Assembly: GCA_016200895.1 (NCBI GenBank) | Contig: JACQDX010000124.1 | Coordinates: 1 to 64,000 of the forward strand | DNA length: 64,000 nt | From: Burkholderiales bacterium | Lineage (GTDB): Bacteria; Pseudomonadota; Gammaproteobacteria; Burkholderiales; Burkholderiaceae_D | Direction of reading: 5' to 3' | Shown: piece by piece, positions 17,834 to 27,482 of the stretch | How the letters are laid out: each line of letters starts with the position of its first letter | Numbering within the stretch: the stretch's first letter is position 1 | Translations under genes and position numbers: made by a program | Notes under the pieces: model-generated | Databases searched by the model: none | Told to the model about the DNA's origin: nothing | What the model saw: only the letters and a program-made list of their open reading frames with translations

Positions 17834-20107
17834 ATGGCAGTATCGGCTGAACGGCCAAAAATTGCTAGCGTGATTTTCCTGTTACTTGCAGGTCTGTCAA
17901 TTGCCGCCATTATTTTGCAAACCTGGTGGGCTATCTCGCAAGACCGGAGCGTTACTTTTAGATCTGAATATGAAAATGGCCTGGTTGCTGTTCGCCTGCT
18001 GGAAGAACATGCGACCCAGACGCTGCGCGAGGCGGATGGCAACCTGAGCACGGTCATCAATGCCATACAGTCCATCAGCCGCGAACGTGAACTCAATGAC
18101 GATATCATCCGCGTACTGATTGCCAAGGCACAACCCTTCAACAAGGTATTGAAAGCACTGCAATACGTCAATCCTTCAGGCAAAGCCTTTGTCAGCACCA
18201 TAGACTACCCAGCCTATCAAGTCGATGCAGATGAAAGAACCTATATTCAGCTATTGTTGAAACATCCTGAAATCAGGCATGCAGTCATCGGTCATCCCTT
18301 TCAGCGCTTTTATGATACTGAACTTGTGGTACCCATCGCACGCAATCTGTTTGCTGATAATGGCAAACATTTAGGCATCATCAGTACAGACATCAGCGTT
18401 TCTTATTTCAGCTCTGTGTATGCCAGGGTTGCTAAAGACAGCAAGGCCATGGTCTCCTTGTTCACTGAAGATGGTACTGTCATCGTCCGCTTCCCCTTTG
18501 ATAAAGAATATGTGGGCAAAGAAATCCGACAGTCACCGATTATCAAGAATTTGCTCAATCTGGCTGTTGAAGGTGGCTTCAGAGACAGTCAGTTTCTTGA
18601 TGAAAAAAATCAAATAGAACGGCTATACACTTATCGCAAGATCACTGGTTTTCCTATTGTTTCCGTATTTGCGCGTGACAGTGACTCGATACTGGCAGCA
18701 TGGCGTGACCGCACACGTGACCGCATCGTGTTTTCAAGCGCTACAATATTTTTACTGAGTATACTGACATTTTTACTGTGGCTACACATACGTCGACTAC
18801 AGCGTTCTGAAGATTCACTGAGAAAATCTGAAATGTCACTTCGCATTAGCGAAAACAAATTCGTTAATCTATTCAAATATTCTCCAGTCCCGCTGGCATT
18901 AATCACGTTGAACAATGATAAATTTGTAGAAATCAACGATAACCTTGCCAGGCAGACTGGCTTTGCCACCAGTGAAATGCTGGGTAAAACCCCGCAGGAA
19001 TTGCAACTATGGGAAAATATTTCATTAAGGCCTGCGTATCTGAAATTGCTCAACGAACAAGGCTTTGTTGACCAGTTTGAAATGCGGTTCCGCTACAAGG
19101 ATGGCAGCGTAGCGACTTGCTTATTGTCTTCACGTTTACTGGAGTCAGATGGCGACAAAATGGTCATTTTTTCACCTATAGATATCAGCCGTATTCGCGA
19201 CATAGAAAACGAAATGCGTCAATTGAATTCCGAACTGGAAGAACGCGTCAGACAACGTACCAATAGCCTGGAAAAAACCAATGGAGAGTTAGAGATTGCG
19301 CTCGACAGTTTGACTGCAATGCAGGATGAGTTGATACGCTCTGAAAAAATGGCGGCCCTGGGTTCACTGGTCGCAGGCATCGCTCATGAACTCAATACCC
19401 CCATAGGAAATAGCGTCACCGTTGCCTCTACCATACAAGATCATGCAAACAGCATGGAGAACGAATTATCAAGCAGTCAGCCACGCCGTTCCATCCTTGC
19501 GCAATTGACCCAGGAAACCATCAAAGGCGCAAACATACTGGTGCGTAATCTGGATAGAGCAGCCCAACTCATTGTTAGTTTTAAACAGGTTGCAGTAGAT
19601 CAATCCGGCAATCACAGACGGCGATTTAATCTGAGTACCACCCTGCATGAAATTCTGCTTACCCTTGAACCCATGTATAGCAGGAGCAAACATCACTTGC
19701 ATATTGAGCTGACGCCTGAGGTCATAATGGAAAGTTATCCGGGCGCGCTGGCGCAAATTCTCACCAACTCTGTCAATAATTCGCTGACGCACGCCTTTGA
19801 GCATAAAGAGCATGGGAATATGTATCTCAAGACCAGGCTTTGTGGAACGAATCAGGTAGAGATTATCTTCAGTGATGACGGTACTGGTATTTCGCCAGAG
19901 CATCTGGCACGCGTATTTGACCCCTTCTTTACGACAAAACTGGGGAAAGGCGGATCAGGCCTGGGTATGCATATCGTCTACAACCTGGTCACTGATGTAC
20001 TGGGCGGTAAAATAGAACTCAACAGTGAGCCAAACCAGGGGACAACGTTAAGCTTGCTATTGCCGCTGAATGCGCCCGTTAAACAAACTGACAGATTTGC
20101 AGCATAG
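17834..20107 (+). CDS. sensor histidine kinase with dCache, PAS, HisKA and HATPase domains
   Basis: A 757-aa membrane kinase. TM1 (about 12-33) is followed by a periplasmic double Cache region to about 295, then TM2 (IFLLSILTFLLWLHI, near 305). A PAS domain lies at about 340-455, a coiled coil to 500, and the H-box MAALGSLVAGIAHELNTPIG with the phospho-His near 516. The ATPase has N (ILTNSVNNSLTHAF), G1 (FSDDGTGISPEHLARVFDPF) and G2 (GKGGSGLGMHIV). No receiver domain and no adjacent response regulator gene exist, so the partner is encoded elsewhere. It senses an extracytoplasmic small molecule, probably a carboxylate or amino acid by family. The small Cache gene is 147 bp upstream. Confidence 0.92.
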   Translation: MAVSAERPKIASVIFLLLAGLSIAAIILQTWWAISQDRSVTFRSEYENGLVAVRLLEEHATQTLREADGNLSTVINAIQSISRERELNDDIIRVLIAKAQPFNKVLKALQYVNPSGKAFVSTIDYPAYQVDADERTYIQLLLKHPEIRHAVIGHPFQRFYDTELVVPIARNLFADNGKHLGIISTDISVSYFSSVYARVAKDSKAMVSLFTEDGTVIVRFPFDKEYVGKEIRQSPIIKNLLNLAVEGGFRDSQFLDEKNQIERLYTYRKITGFPIVSVFARDSDSILAAWRDRTRDRIVFSSATIFLLSILTFLLWLHIRRLQRSEDSLRKSEMSLRISENKFVNLFKYSPVPLALITLNNDKFVEINDNLARQTGFATSEMLGKTPQELQLWENISLRPAYLKLLNEQGFVDQFEMRFRYKDGSVATCLLSSRLLESDGDKMVIFSPIDISRIRDIENEMRQLNSELEERVRQRTNSLEKTNGELEIALDSLTAMQDELIRSEKMAALGSLVAGIAHELNTPIGNSVTVASTIQDHANSMENELSSSQPRRSILAQLTQETIKGANILVRNLDRAAQLIVSFKQVAVDQSGNHRRRFNLSTTLHEILLTLEPMYSRSKHHLHIELTPEVIMESYPGALAQILTNSVNNSLTHAFEHKEHGNMYLKTRLCGTNQVEIIFSDDGTGISPEHLARVFDPFFTTKLGKGGSGLGMHIVYNLVTDVLGGKIELNSEPNQGTTLSLLLPLNAPVKQTDRFAA

Positions 20108-20180
20108 AAAACACTAATCCATGAATATACAATTCATGGCAATAGATATCGATAGACTGGGGAAATTAAAACAAGAAGTT

Positions 20181-20276
20181 GGCGAGCCTGATCTGCGGCA
20201 CTTGCGGTAAGTGACTGTGGCTGCTTCGTTCCCGACCTGACCAGATTGGCCACGCCGCAATGCGCAGGGGCCCGCC
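20181..20276 (-). ncRNA. ffs: signal recognition particle RNA, small bacterial type (4.5S)
   Basis: On the minus strand the sequence contains GGTCAGGTCGGGAACGAAGC followed by AGCC, the conserved SRP RNA apical region (Ffh M-domain binding; GGAA-like tetraloop replaced by GGAACG form). The ends pair: 5' GGCGGGCC (20269-20276) with 3' GGCTCGCC (20181-20188), including one G-U pair. This makes a 96-nt hairpin RNA that targets signal-peptide-bearing ribosomes with Ffh. A perfect TATAAT lies 7 nt before the 5' end. A T-rich run follows the 3' end. Confidence 0.92.
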
Positions 20277-20283
20277 AAACCGC

Positions 20284-20289
20284 ATTATA
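20284..20289 (-). promoter_or_regulatory. -10 element of the SRP RNA promoter
   Basis: A minus-strand consensus TATAAT, placed 7 nt upstream of the inferred 5' G of the SRP RNA (20276). The matching -35 (CTGCAA at 17-bp spacing) is weak. The fit to the RNA end supports both calls. Confidence 0.7.
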
Positions 20290-20503
20290 TCGTATCGAAC
20301 ACAAACTTGCAGCATTCGGCTTAACAAATCCAGGGCTTACCCTCACAGGCTTTGTTTAAACGCTTCAATCCTTCATTTTTCACTTCCATCCCCGCCTGAG
20401 GCCATTTCATCGCATCTTTCCATTTGCGCATTCTATTTACATAAGATATACCTGCCCGCGCCAACTGCGCAAGGAATCGTTCAATCACAAAAGGGACAAA
20501 GGC

Positions 20504-21412
20504 ATGGAACTTCGCATACAGCAGCTCTCAAAAAAGTATGGCAATGGCGTACAAGCACTTAATGATATCAACCTGACCATACCCGCCGGTATGTTTGGCT
20601 TACTGGGACCAAACGGTGCAGGCAAATCAAGCTTGATGCGTACGCTGGCAACTTTGCAAGATGCAGATTCAGGGACTGCAATGCTCGATAGCATCAATAT
20701 CCATGAACAAAAAGATCATATCCGCCGCTTGCTTGGCTATCTGCCACAAGATTTTGGTCTCTATCCCAAGGTCAGTGCCTATGACTTACTGGATCATTTC
20801 GCTGTCTTGAAGGGTCTGGATAATCGAAAACAACGCAAAGAGGTGGTTGAGGCCTTGCTGCATCAAACCAATCTCTACAATGTCAAAAACAAGCATCTGG
20901 GTGGTTTTTCTGGCGGCATGCGGCAACGCTTTGGCATTGCCCAGGCCTTGCTTGGCGACCCAAAACTAATCATCGTTGATGAGCCCACTGCTGGCCTGGA
21001 CCCAGAAGAACGAGTGCGCTTTCACAACTTGCTGGCTGACATAGGCGCTGAAAAAATCGTCATCCTGTCCACCCATATCGTGGATGATGTGGCTGACCTG
21101 TGCAACAACATGGCGGTCATCAACAAAGGCCAGGTAATACTGACCGGCCAACCACTTTCTTTGATCGCGCAGATACAGGGCAAAATCTGGAAACGTTTTA
21201 TAGAGAAGACTGAACTCGCAGCCTGCCAGCAAAAATATCAACTCATCTCCAGTCGCCTGACCTCAGGCCGCACGCTTATCCACGTGTATGCAGATACGCA
21301 GCCAGATGACGACTTTGAAACCACTCAAGGCAATCTGGAAGATGTGTATTTCGCTGCGATGGCCGGCTTGCTGTCCAGCCCTGTTGCGATGCCAGTTCAA
21401 CACACAGCCTGA
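20504..21412 (+). CDS. ABC transporter ATP-binding protein
   Basis: A 302-aa ABC-2 type ATPase. Walker A is GPNGAGKSS (about 38-46), the signature is LGGFSGGMRQRFGIAQALL, and Walker B is LIIVDEPTAGLDPEER. The H-loop is ILSTHIVDD. The C-terminal 80 residues are the variable extension common in the CcmA/NatA group. The permease/M1-peptidase fusion gene starts 10 bp after the stop, so the two form one transporter. It energises export or rearrangement of an unknown substrate across the inner membrane. Confidence 0.92.
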   Translation: MELRIQQLSKKYGNGVQALNDINLTIPAGMFGLLGPNGAGKSSLMRTLATLQDADSGTAMLDSINIHEQKDHIRRLLGYLPQDFGLYPKVSAYDLLDHFAVLKGLDNRKQRKEVVEALLHQTNLYNVKNKHLGGFSGGMRQRFGIAQALLGDPKLIIVDEPTAGLDPEERVRFHNLLADIGAEKIVILSTHIVDDVADLCNNMAVINKGQVILTGQPLSLIAQIQGKIWKRFIEKTELAACQQKYQLISSRLTSGRTLIHVYADTQPDDDFETTQGNLEDVYFAAMAGLLSSPVAMPVQHTA

Positions 21413-21421
21413 GGAGTCGTC

Positions 21422-24400
21422 ATGTTAGCGATACTCATGTTTGAGCTGCGCCAGAAATCCCGCAGCCTGTCCACTTATATCTATTTTCTGGTTTTCTTTT
21501 CCCTGGCTTTACTATGGATGGCAGCCGCAGGCGGCTTATTTGCTGGTGCATCGATCGGTTTTGGCGGCAAGGTGAATGTCAATGCGCCAGTAGCGGTTTT
21601 TCAAAGTGTTACCTTCCTTGGCTATCTCGGCATCAGCACGGTTGCTGCATTGATGGGACAAGCGACACACCAGGATATCGAACATCACACCTGGCATTTT
21701 TTCTACAGCGCCCCCATCACCAAACTCCAATATCTTGCAGGTCGCTTTTTGGCTGCCCTGCTGATCAGTATTATCATCTTTTCTGCTCTCGGTCTGGGTG
21801 CATGGCTGGGTTGTTATTTGCCAGGTATAGAAGCAGTCAGGCTGGGCGCTGTGCAACCCTTGTCGTACCTGATACCTTATATATATGCGATATTGCCAAA
21901 TTTTATAATTTTTGGCGGCGTTTTCTTTACCCTTGGCGCACTTACGCGCCGCATGATGCCAGTATATGTGTCCAGCGTGCTGTTAATTATCGGCTATCTG
22001 GTCGCCCGTTCATTGCGGGCTGATCTGGACAACAAGACTATCGCTGCCCTGCTTGATCCCTTTGGTTCTTCTGCCGTCAGCATGATGACTGAATACTGGA
22101 GCATAGTCGACAAGAATACCCGCCAGATTGCCCTGGATGGCGTTTTCCTCATCAACCGCCTGATATGGCTAGGCCTTGGTGTCGCCAGCCTGACGCTCTG
22201 CTACTGGCGCTTCAAATTCGCAACAATCAACACGGCAGGCAAGCAAAAGAAAGAAACGCTTGCGATCTTGCCTGCCACGATACAGCCGCAAAAAGTCACT
22301 CCCAATTTTTCGAATAACAGAATCTTGAAGTTGCTGTATGCCGAAAGCATGCTGAATTTGCGGGAGTCCGTAAAAAACGTGTATTTCATCGTCATGCTAC
22401 TGGCTGGCGTTTTGTTCATGTTTGCGATTTCCACTTCCATCACTAAAATGTTTGGCACGCCCACTTATCCTGTAACTTATGCGGTGCTGGAGATTCTTGG
22501 TAGCAGCTTTGGTATTTTCATGCTTGCCATCACCACCTTTTACGCCGGTGAACTGGTGTGGCGTGAACGGGATGCGCGCATTGCGCAATTGCTTGATGCA
22601 CTGCCCATTCCCAACTACCTGCCATTCACAGCAAAGCTGATCGCGCTGATTGCCCTGCAAGGCATCATGCTCTTTGTACTGATGTTGTGCGGCATCCTGC
22701 TACAGACTATTAAAGGCTATACCAATTATGAAATAGCCCAGTATGTACAGCAGCTGTTTTTGATGCAATGGCCGGAATATGCCTTGTTGGCTGTGCTCGC
22801 GATTTCCTTGCAAGTCATCGTCAATCACAAGTATCTGGCTTACTTTTTAATCGTGCTGTATTACGCTGCCACGATAGCCTTGCCTGCAATGGGTATTGAA
22901 CATCCCATGTTCCGGTATGCAGTGACACCATCCATCACTTACTCTGACATGAATGGCTATGGTCACATGCTGGCCGTCTCCCGCTGGTACTTGAGTTACT
23001 GGACTGGTGCTGCGCTAATCCTGGTCAGTCTGTCTTTGATGATGTGGGTACGTGGCACTACCACAGATTTCCGCCTGCGCTTGCGCCTTGCAAGACAGGC
23101 TTTCACAGGGGGCAATCCGATTTTACTGGCGACTGGCACCAGTGTTTTTTTGCTGGCAGGCGCCGCAATTTTTTACTTTACAAATATTCTTAATCCCTAC
23201 CAGAACCAGTTTGCACAACAAACTGACAACGCCAACTATGAAAAACTCTATAAACAATATGCTAGCCAGGCACAACCACGTATCAGCGATGTCAAACTGA
23301 ATGTAGACATCTATCCTGAAACGCGTAGTACGCATATCAAGGGAAGCTATCACCTGATTAATCGTAGCAAGCAGGCAATACAAGAGATTTTTATTACGCA
23401 AAAAGAAGATGTAGACATCATCAAGATGGAATTGGATTTTGCCAATGAAAAAAATATAGCTGATAGCAAGCTGGGGTTTCATAGCTACAAACTAAAAAAA
23501 CCTCTGACAGCGGGTGAAAAATTGAATCTCAATTTTGAACTTGATATCGCACCCAAAAACTTTCTCGGCATGAGCCAGGGCAGCCCTCTCAACTATAATG
23601 GCAGCTTCTTCAACAGCATGCTAATGCCACATATAGGCTATCAGCCAGCAATGGAACTCAGGGATGATAAAACGCGGCGTGAGCATGGCTTGCATGAAAA
23701 AGAAAGAATGGCAGAACGGGATGATCCCAAGGCATTGGAAAACAACTACATTGCCAATGATGCCGACTGGATCAATTTCGACGCAGTGGTATCCACCTCT
23801 GCAGATCAAATGGCAGTGGCCCCGGGTACTTTAAAACGCCAATGGCAAGAGCATGGCCGCAACTATTATCACTACGCGCCAGAACAGCCTATCTTGAATT
23901 TTTATGCCTTCCTGTCAGGTCGCTATGAAGTGAAGCAAGCGCAGTGGCAGAACATTCCCATAGAAATCGATTATCACAAAGGACATGAATACAATGTAGA
24001 CCGCATGGTGAAAGGCGTGCAAAAGTCACTGGATTACTACACCAAGAACTTTGGCCCCTACCAGCACAAACTGGTCCGTATCATTGAGTTTCCACGCTAT
24101 GCCAGATTTGCCCAGGCTTTCCCTAACACCATACCTTTTTCAGAAAGCATAGGTTTCATTGCCCGCGTCGATGACAATAATCCCAAGGAAGTTGATTATC
24201 CTTTCTATGTAACGGCACATGAAGTCGCCCATCAATGGTGGGCACATCAGGTCATCTCTGGCAATAGCAAAGGCGGCACCGTGCTGGTAGAAACCCTGGC
24301 ACAGTATTCGGCCCTGATGGTCATGAAGCATACCTATGGCGATGCAACCATGCGGCGCTTCCTGCAGTTTGAACTGGACAGGTATTTGCAAGGCCGCAGT

Positions 24401-24991
24401 CAGGAAAGGAAAAAAGAATTGCCACTGGCACAAAATGAAAATCAAGACTATATCCACTATGCCAAAGGCAGTCTGGCCATGTACTTGCTGCAAGACCAGA
24501 TAGGCGAAGATAAAGTCAATCAGGCCCTACGCGAAGTCATCGCCCGCCATGCCAACAAGGGCGCGCCTTACCCTAGCAGCACGGCACTGACCAGGGCCTT
24601 ACGCGAGGTCACGCCAGCTGAGCAGCAATATGTGATTGATGATCTGTTTGAATCCATCACCCTGTATGAAAATCGCGCCATTTCAGCAACCGCCAAAGTC
24701 TTGCCGGATGGACAGTACGAAGTAACACTCAAAGCCACCAGCAATAAACTCAAGGCAGATGAATTAGGTGTGGAAAAAGAAGTCAAATTGAAAGACTGGA
24801 TGGATGTTGGGGTTGATAACAAAGACGGCAAACCCTTGCTGCGTCAACGCCAGCTTATCAATCAAAAAGAAATGGAGTTCAAACTCGTCGTCAAAGGCTT
24901 ACCTGCTAAAGCTGGCATAGATCCGGATATCAAGTATGTGGACCGCAAATCAGATGACAATTTGGTCAAGATCGAAATAATGGGCAAGTAA
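21422..24991 (+). CDS. ABC-2 permease fused to M1-family aminopeptidase domain
   Basis: A 1189-aa fusion. The N-terminal half has about 12 membrane helices in two ABC-2 permease blocks (about 15-260 and 310-590). A further helix at about 570-590 leads to an extracytoplasmic C-terminal M1 metallopeptidase domain. The zinc site is HEVAHQWWAHQ near residue 932, with the third ligand Glu in VETLAQYSALM 19 residues after the second His. The usual GxMEN exopeptidase motif is replaced by the AFPNTIPFSESIGF region, so peptide specificity may be altered. It is paired with the upstream ATPase gene. The fusion family is known from genomes, but I know of no assigned substrate. Confidence 0.9.
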   Translation: MLAILMFELRQKSRSLSTYIYFLVFFSLALLWMAAAGGLFAGASIGFGGKVNVNAPVAVFQSVTFLGYLGISTVAALMGQATHQDIEHHTWHFFYSAPITKLQYLAGRFLAALLISIIIFSALGLGAWLGCYLPGIEAVRLGAVQPLSYLIPYIYAILPNFIIFGGVFFTLGALTRRMMPVYVSSVLLIIGYLVARSLRADLDNKTIAALLDPFGSSAVSMMTEYWSIVDKNTRQIALDGVFLINRLIWLGLGVASLTLCYWRFKFATINTAGKQKKETLAILPATIQPQKVTPNFSNNRILKLLYAESMLNLRESVKNVYFIVMLLAGVLFMFAISTSITKMFGTPTYPVTYAVLEILGSSFGIFMLAITTFYAGELVWRERDARIAQLLDALPIPNYLPFTAKLIALIALQGIMLFVLMLCGILLQTIKGYTNYEIAQYVQQLFLMQWPEYALLAVLAISLQVIVNHKYLAYFLIVLYYAATIALPAMGIEHPMFRYAVTPSITYSDMNGYGHMLAVSRWYLSYWTGAALILVSLSLMMWVRGTTTDFRLRLRLARQAFTGGNPILLATGTSVFLLAGAAIFYFTNILNPYQNQFAQQTDNANYEKLYKQYASQAQPRISDVKLNVDIYPETRSTHIKGSYHLINRSKQAIQEIFITQKEDVDIIKMELDFANEKNIADSKLGFHSYKLKKPLTAGEKLNLNFELDIAPKNFLGMSQGSPLNYNGSFFNSMLMPHIGYQPAMELRDDKTRREHGLHEKERMAERDDPKALENNYIANDADWINFDAVVSTSADQMAVAPGTLKRQWQEHGRNYYHYAPEQPILNFYAFLSGRYEVKQAQWQNIPIEIDYHKGHEYNVDRMVKGVQKSLDYYTKNFGPYQHKLVRIIEFPRYARFAQAFPNTIPFSESIGFIARVDDNNPKEVDYPFYVTAHEVAHQWWAHQVISGNSKGGTVLVETLAQYSALMVMKHTYGDATMRRFLQFELDRYLQGRSQERKKELPLAQNENQDYIHYAKGSLAMYLLQDQIGEDKVNQALREVIARHANKGAPYPSSTALTRALREVTPAEQQYVIDDLFESITLYENRAISATAKVLPDGQYEVTLKATSNKLKADELGVEKEVKLKDWMDVGVDNKDGKPLLRQRQLINQKEMEFKLVVKGLPAKAGIDPDIKYVDRKSDDNLVKIEIMGK

Positions 24992-25012
24992 TTTCCCGCA
25001 TAAGCCAGAACA

Positions 25013-25040
25013 AAGGCGAACCTCAAGGGTTCGCCCTTAT
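25013..25040. terminator. bidirectional terminator between permease-M1 and TonB receptor genes
   Basis: An 8-bp stem GGCGAACC (25015-25022) with GGTTCGCC (25028-25035), extended by A/T pairs and followed by a short T-rich tract. It lies between two convergent genes whose stops are 24991 and 25061. Confidence 0.75.
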
Positions 25041-25060
25041 CATTTCAACACACGCTATTA

Positions 25061-27160
25061 TCAGAATCTGGCATGCAGGCTGACACGCAAGGCACGCGGT
25101 GAACCCGGTGTGATATTGCTGTTGCTATTGGCAAAGGCATAGTATTTCTTATCGAGCAGATTCTCTATATTTACCTGCACATTCACCGCTTTATTCAGCG
25201 TGTAATATATAGCTGCATCCAGGCGACTAAAACCCGGCACAGTCACAGCATTATCCGTCGCGGCAAAGATCGCACTGCGATACACAATGCCCAGACCGAC
25301 GCCCAAAACGGGGTTGAAGTCATGGCGACTCCATAAGGAGGCGCTATGCTGCGGCACCTGCGCCAGTGTGACACCTGCCAATACTGTGGCCGACTGCGTC
25401 TTGGTGATCTTTGCATCCTGATAGGCGTAGCCTCCCATGATGCTCCAGTCCCGGTTGATTTTGCCATTGAATCCCAACTCCAAACCTTTGCTGCGCTGAC
25501 CATCCACCAGGATGGATCTGCTGGCATCTGTCGGATCGGCAATGGCGACATTGCTACGATCAAGTTGATAAATGGCGGCACTGACCGACAGATCTGGATT
25601 AATATCCCATTTGGCGCCCAGCTCCAGATTCTTGAATTCTTCAGGATCAAGATTTTTATTGCTCAGGCTCAGGGAAGATAATTGATCTCCGGCACGCGGT
25701 ACATAGGCCAGACCGCAACTTGCATAGACCGATACTTCCTTGAAAGGCTTGAATACCAGACCTAGACGTGGCGAAACAGGGGCATCCGTGGTTTTCAGAT
25801 TTTCTGCTGTGCGTTTGTTGGTGAAATCCACATCAAAACTGTCGCGACGCAAACCTGCAACCAACTGCCAGTGCGGCGAAAATGTTATCTGGTCTTGCAC
25901 ATAAATTGACTTGCTGGTAACTGTGCCACTGTTATTCGCATCCGTTGCAGACGGTTTAAAAGTTACCGGCGAATTTGCCATTGGACTCGATAATGGTGCA
26001 TTGCTGGATGTAATATTAGGGCCAATGGTAAGGAAGTAAGCAGTATTACGCAGGTTATCGGTTTCCTGGCGACCCAACTCCAGGCCAGCCACAAATTTGT
26101 GATTTATGCCGCCTGTATCCAGGGTAAAGATCAGATCAGTCTGATTAAAAAAGTTCTTGCGCTGAGTTGCATTGTTATAACCGGACAGAGCGACCATCGT
26201 GCCTGCAGTATTCAGGCTGCCCGGCACAATGTTTTGATAAAACTTGTCGTACCCGGCGTAGCGCATGCGGTTACGCACAGTCCATCCCTGCCCAAAATCA
26301 TGGTCTACAAGCGCCGATATCGCATCGACCCTGGCCCTGGTAGTATTGATGTCGGGATTACCAAAAAAGGTGCCTGCATCGGTATTCAAGGGGCGTCCTT
26401 GGTAGGAAGGCACACCACGGTCAGCCGTTCTTTCATCCGTGAAATGTTCATAGGCGAGAGCAAGCAAAGTGTCCCTGCCAAGACGCAAGGACAAAGCCGG
26501 ATTCACGCCAGAACGCTTGAGTTTGAAACCCTGGCGATAACTGCCAGAATCCTCAACGACGGTATTGATACGCATGGCTGTACTGTCAGTAAGACCCTGC
26601 CCCATATCCACAGTCATGCGACGATGGTTCCATGAGCCCAAAGCAATACTGGCTTCACGCACAAGTCGCCATTCAGGTTGCTTGGTGACGCGATTGATGA
26701 CACCACCAGAACCGCCTCTGCCAAAGATCATTGCATTTGATCCTTTTAAGGCTTCAACGCTATCGATATTGTAAAAGTCCCGGTAATACTGCACATCATC
26801 ACGTATGCCATCAACATAAAAATCACCCGTAGAACTATTACCGCGAAATACGGCTGTATCGCGGTTACCTTCCCCCTGGGCTGCAACAATACCAGGCACA
26901 TAGCGTATGACATCACTTAGACTTTGCATGCTCTGGTCACGGATCAGGTCTTTACTGATGACAGTTACTGCCTGAGGTGTATCAAGCAGCTGGGTATCGG
27001 TTTTGTTGGCCGTTGTCGTCGATTTGTGGTGATAGGTTTTCCCGGCGACGCCGGTAACCTTCACTTCAGGTAATGCGGCTTCAGATGACGTTGACTGGGC
27101 AAAGACTGGCAAAATTGCACCGCTTAGCACAACAGCCAGAGGGATCAGACAGGCTTTCAT
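25061..27160 (-). CDS. TonB-dependent siderophore receptor
   Basis: A 699-aa outer-membrane receptor. A signal peptide ends near AVLSGAILPVFAQS. The plug domain has the TonB-box region LPEVKVTG and the siderophore-receptor signature TQLLDTPQAVTVISKDLI, then DVIRYVPGIVAAQGEGNRD and FGRGGSGGVINRVTKQP. The 22-strand barrel ends with a C-terminal Phe (RVSLHARF), as in outer-membrane proteins. The pattern is that of Fiu/FhuE/FpvA-like ferric-siderophore receptors. The exact siderophore is unknown. A Fur-like palindrome lies about 85 bp upstream, consistent with iron repression. No siderophore synthesis genes are in the window, so it may take up xenosiderophores. Confidence 0.9.
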   Translation of the reverse strand: MKACLIPLAVVLSGAILPVFAQSTSSEAALPEVKVTGVAGKTYHHKSTTTANKTDTQLLDTPQAVTVISKDLIRDQSMQSLSDVIRYVPGIVAAQGEGNRDTAVFRGNSSTGDFYVDGIRDDVQYYRDFYNIDSVEALKGSNAMIFGRGGSGGVINRVTKQPEWRLVREASIALGSWNHRRMTVDMGQGLTDSTAMRINTVVEDSGSYRQGFKLKRSGVNPALSLRLGRDTLLALAYEHFTDERTADRGVPSYQGRPLNTDAGTFFGNPDINTTRARVDAISALVDHDFGQGWTVRNRMRYAGYDKFYQNIVPGSLNTAGTMVALSGYNNATQRKNFFNQTDLIFTLDTGGINHKFVAGLELGRQETDNLRNTAYFLTIGPNITSSNAPLSSPMANSPVTFKPSATDANNSGTVTSKSIYVQDQITFSPHWQLVAGLRRDSFDVDFTNKRTAENLKTTDAPVSPRLGLVFKPFKEVSVYASCGLAYVPRAGDQLSSLSLSNKNLDPEEFKNLELGAKWDINPDLSVSAAIYQLDRSNVAIADPTDASRSILVDGQRSKGLELGFNGKINRDWSIMGGYAYQDAKITKTQSATVLAGVTLAQVPQHSASLWSRHDFNPVLGVGLGIVYRSAIFAATDNAVTVPGFSRLDAAIYYTLNKAVNVQVNIENLLDKKYYAFANSNSNITPGSPRALRVSLHARF

Positions 27161-27244
27161 GAATATCCTTACATATCAGTTAGTCTTACTGGCTGGCTGA
27201 TAGGCAGGGCTATTTGGCTGGCAAATTGATGAGTTGCCATCATA

Positions 27245-27269
27245 AATGCGAATTAGTATTATTTGCATT
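27245..27269 (-). promoter_or_regulatory. Fur-box-like palindrome before the TonB receptor gene
   Basis: A 25-bp imperfect palindrome whose ends are AATGCGAAT and ATTTGCATT, with an AT-rich core containing AGTATTATT. It resembles the 19-bp Fur consensus (AATGA-AAT-N-ATT-TCATT). It lies 85 bp upstream of the receptor start, within the 322-bp intergenic region shared with the divergent M3 peptidase gene. The site is plausible rather than certain; no other operator stands out in the region. Confidence 0.5.
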
Positions 27270-27482
27270 GATACCTGTCAAGCAATCTCTTCTGGCATGG
27301 AAAATGGTAAATATATTTCCAAATTTGCTTTCCAACTGTGAACTTTCAGACCAAAATACTGCCTCACGTGCAGGGGCAATATAACAACACTGAAAAGTGT
27401 GGATATCAGATAAGCAATAAGGCCCTGCCCTGCATTTGTTGTACATCCATTAATCTAAAAAATCCAAACTGGACCATAAACC

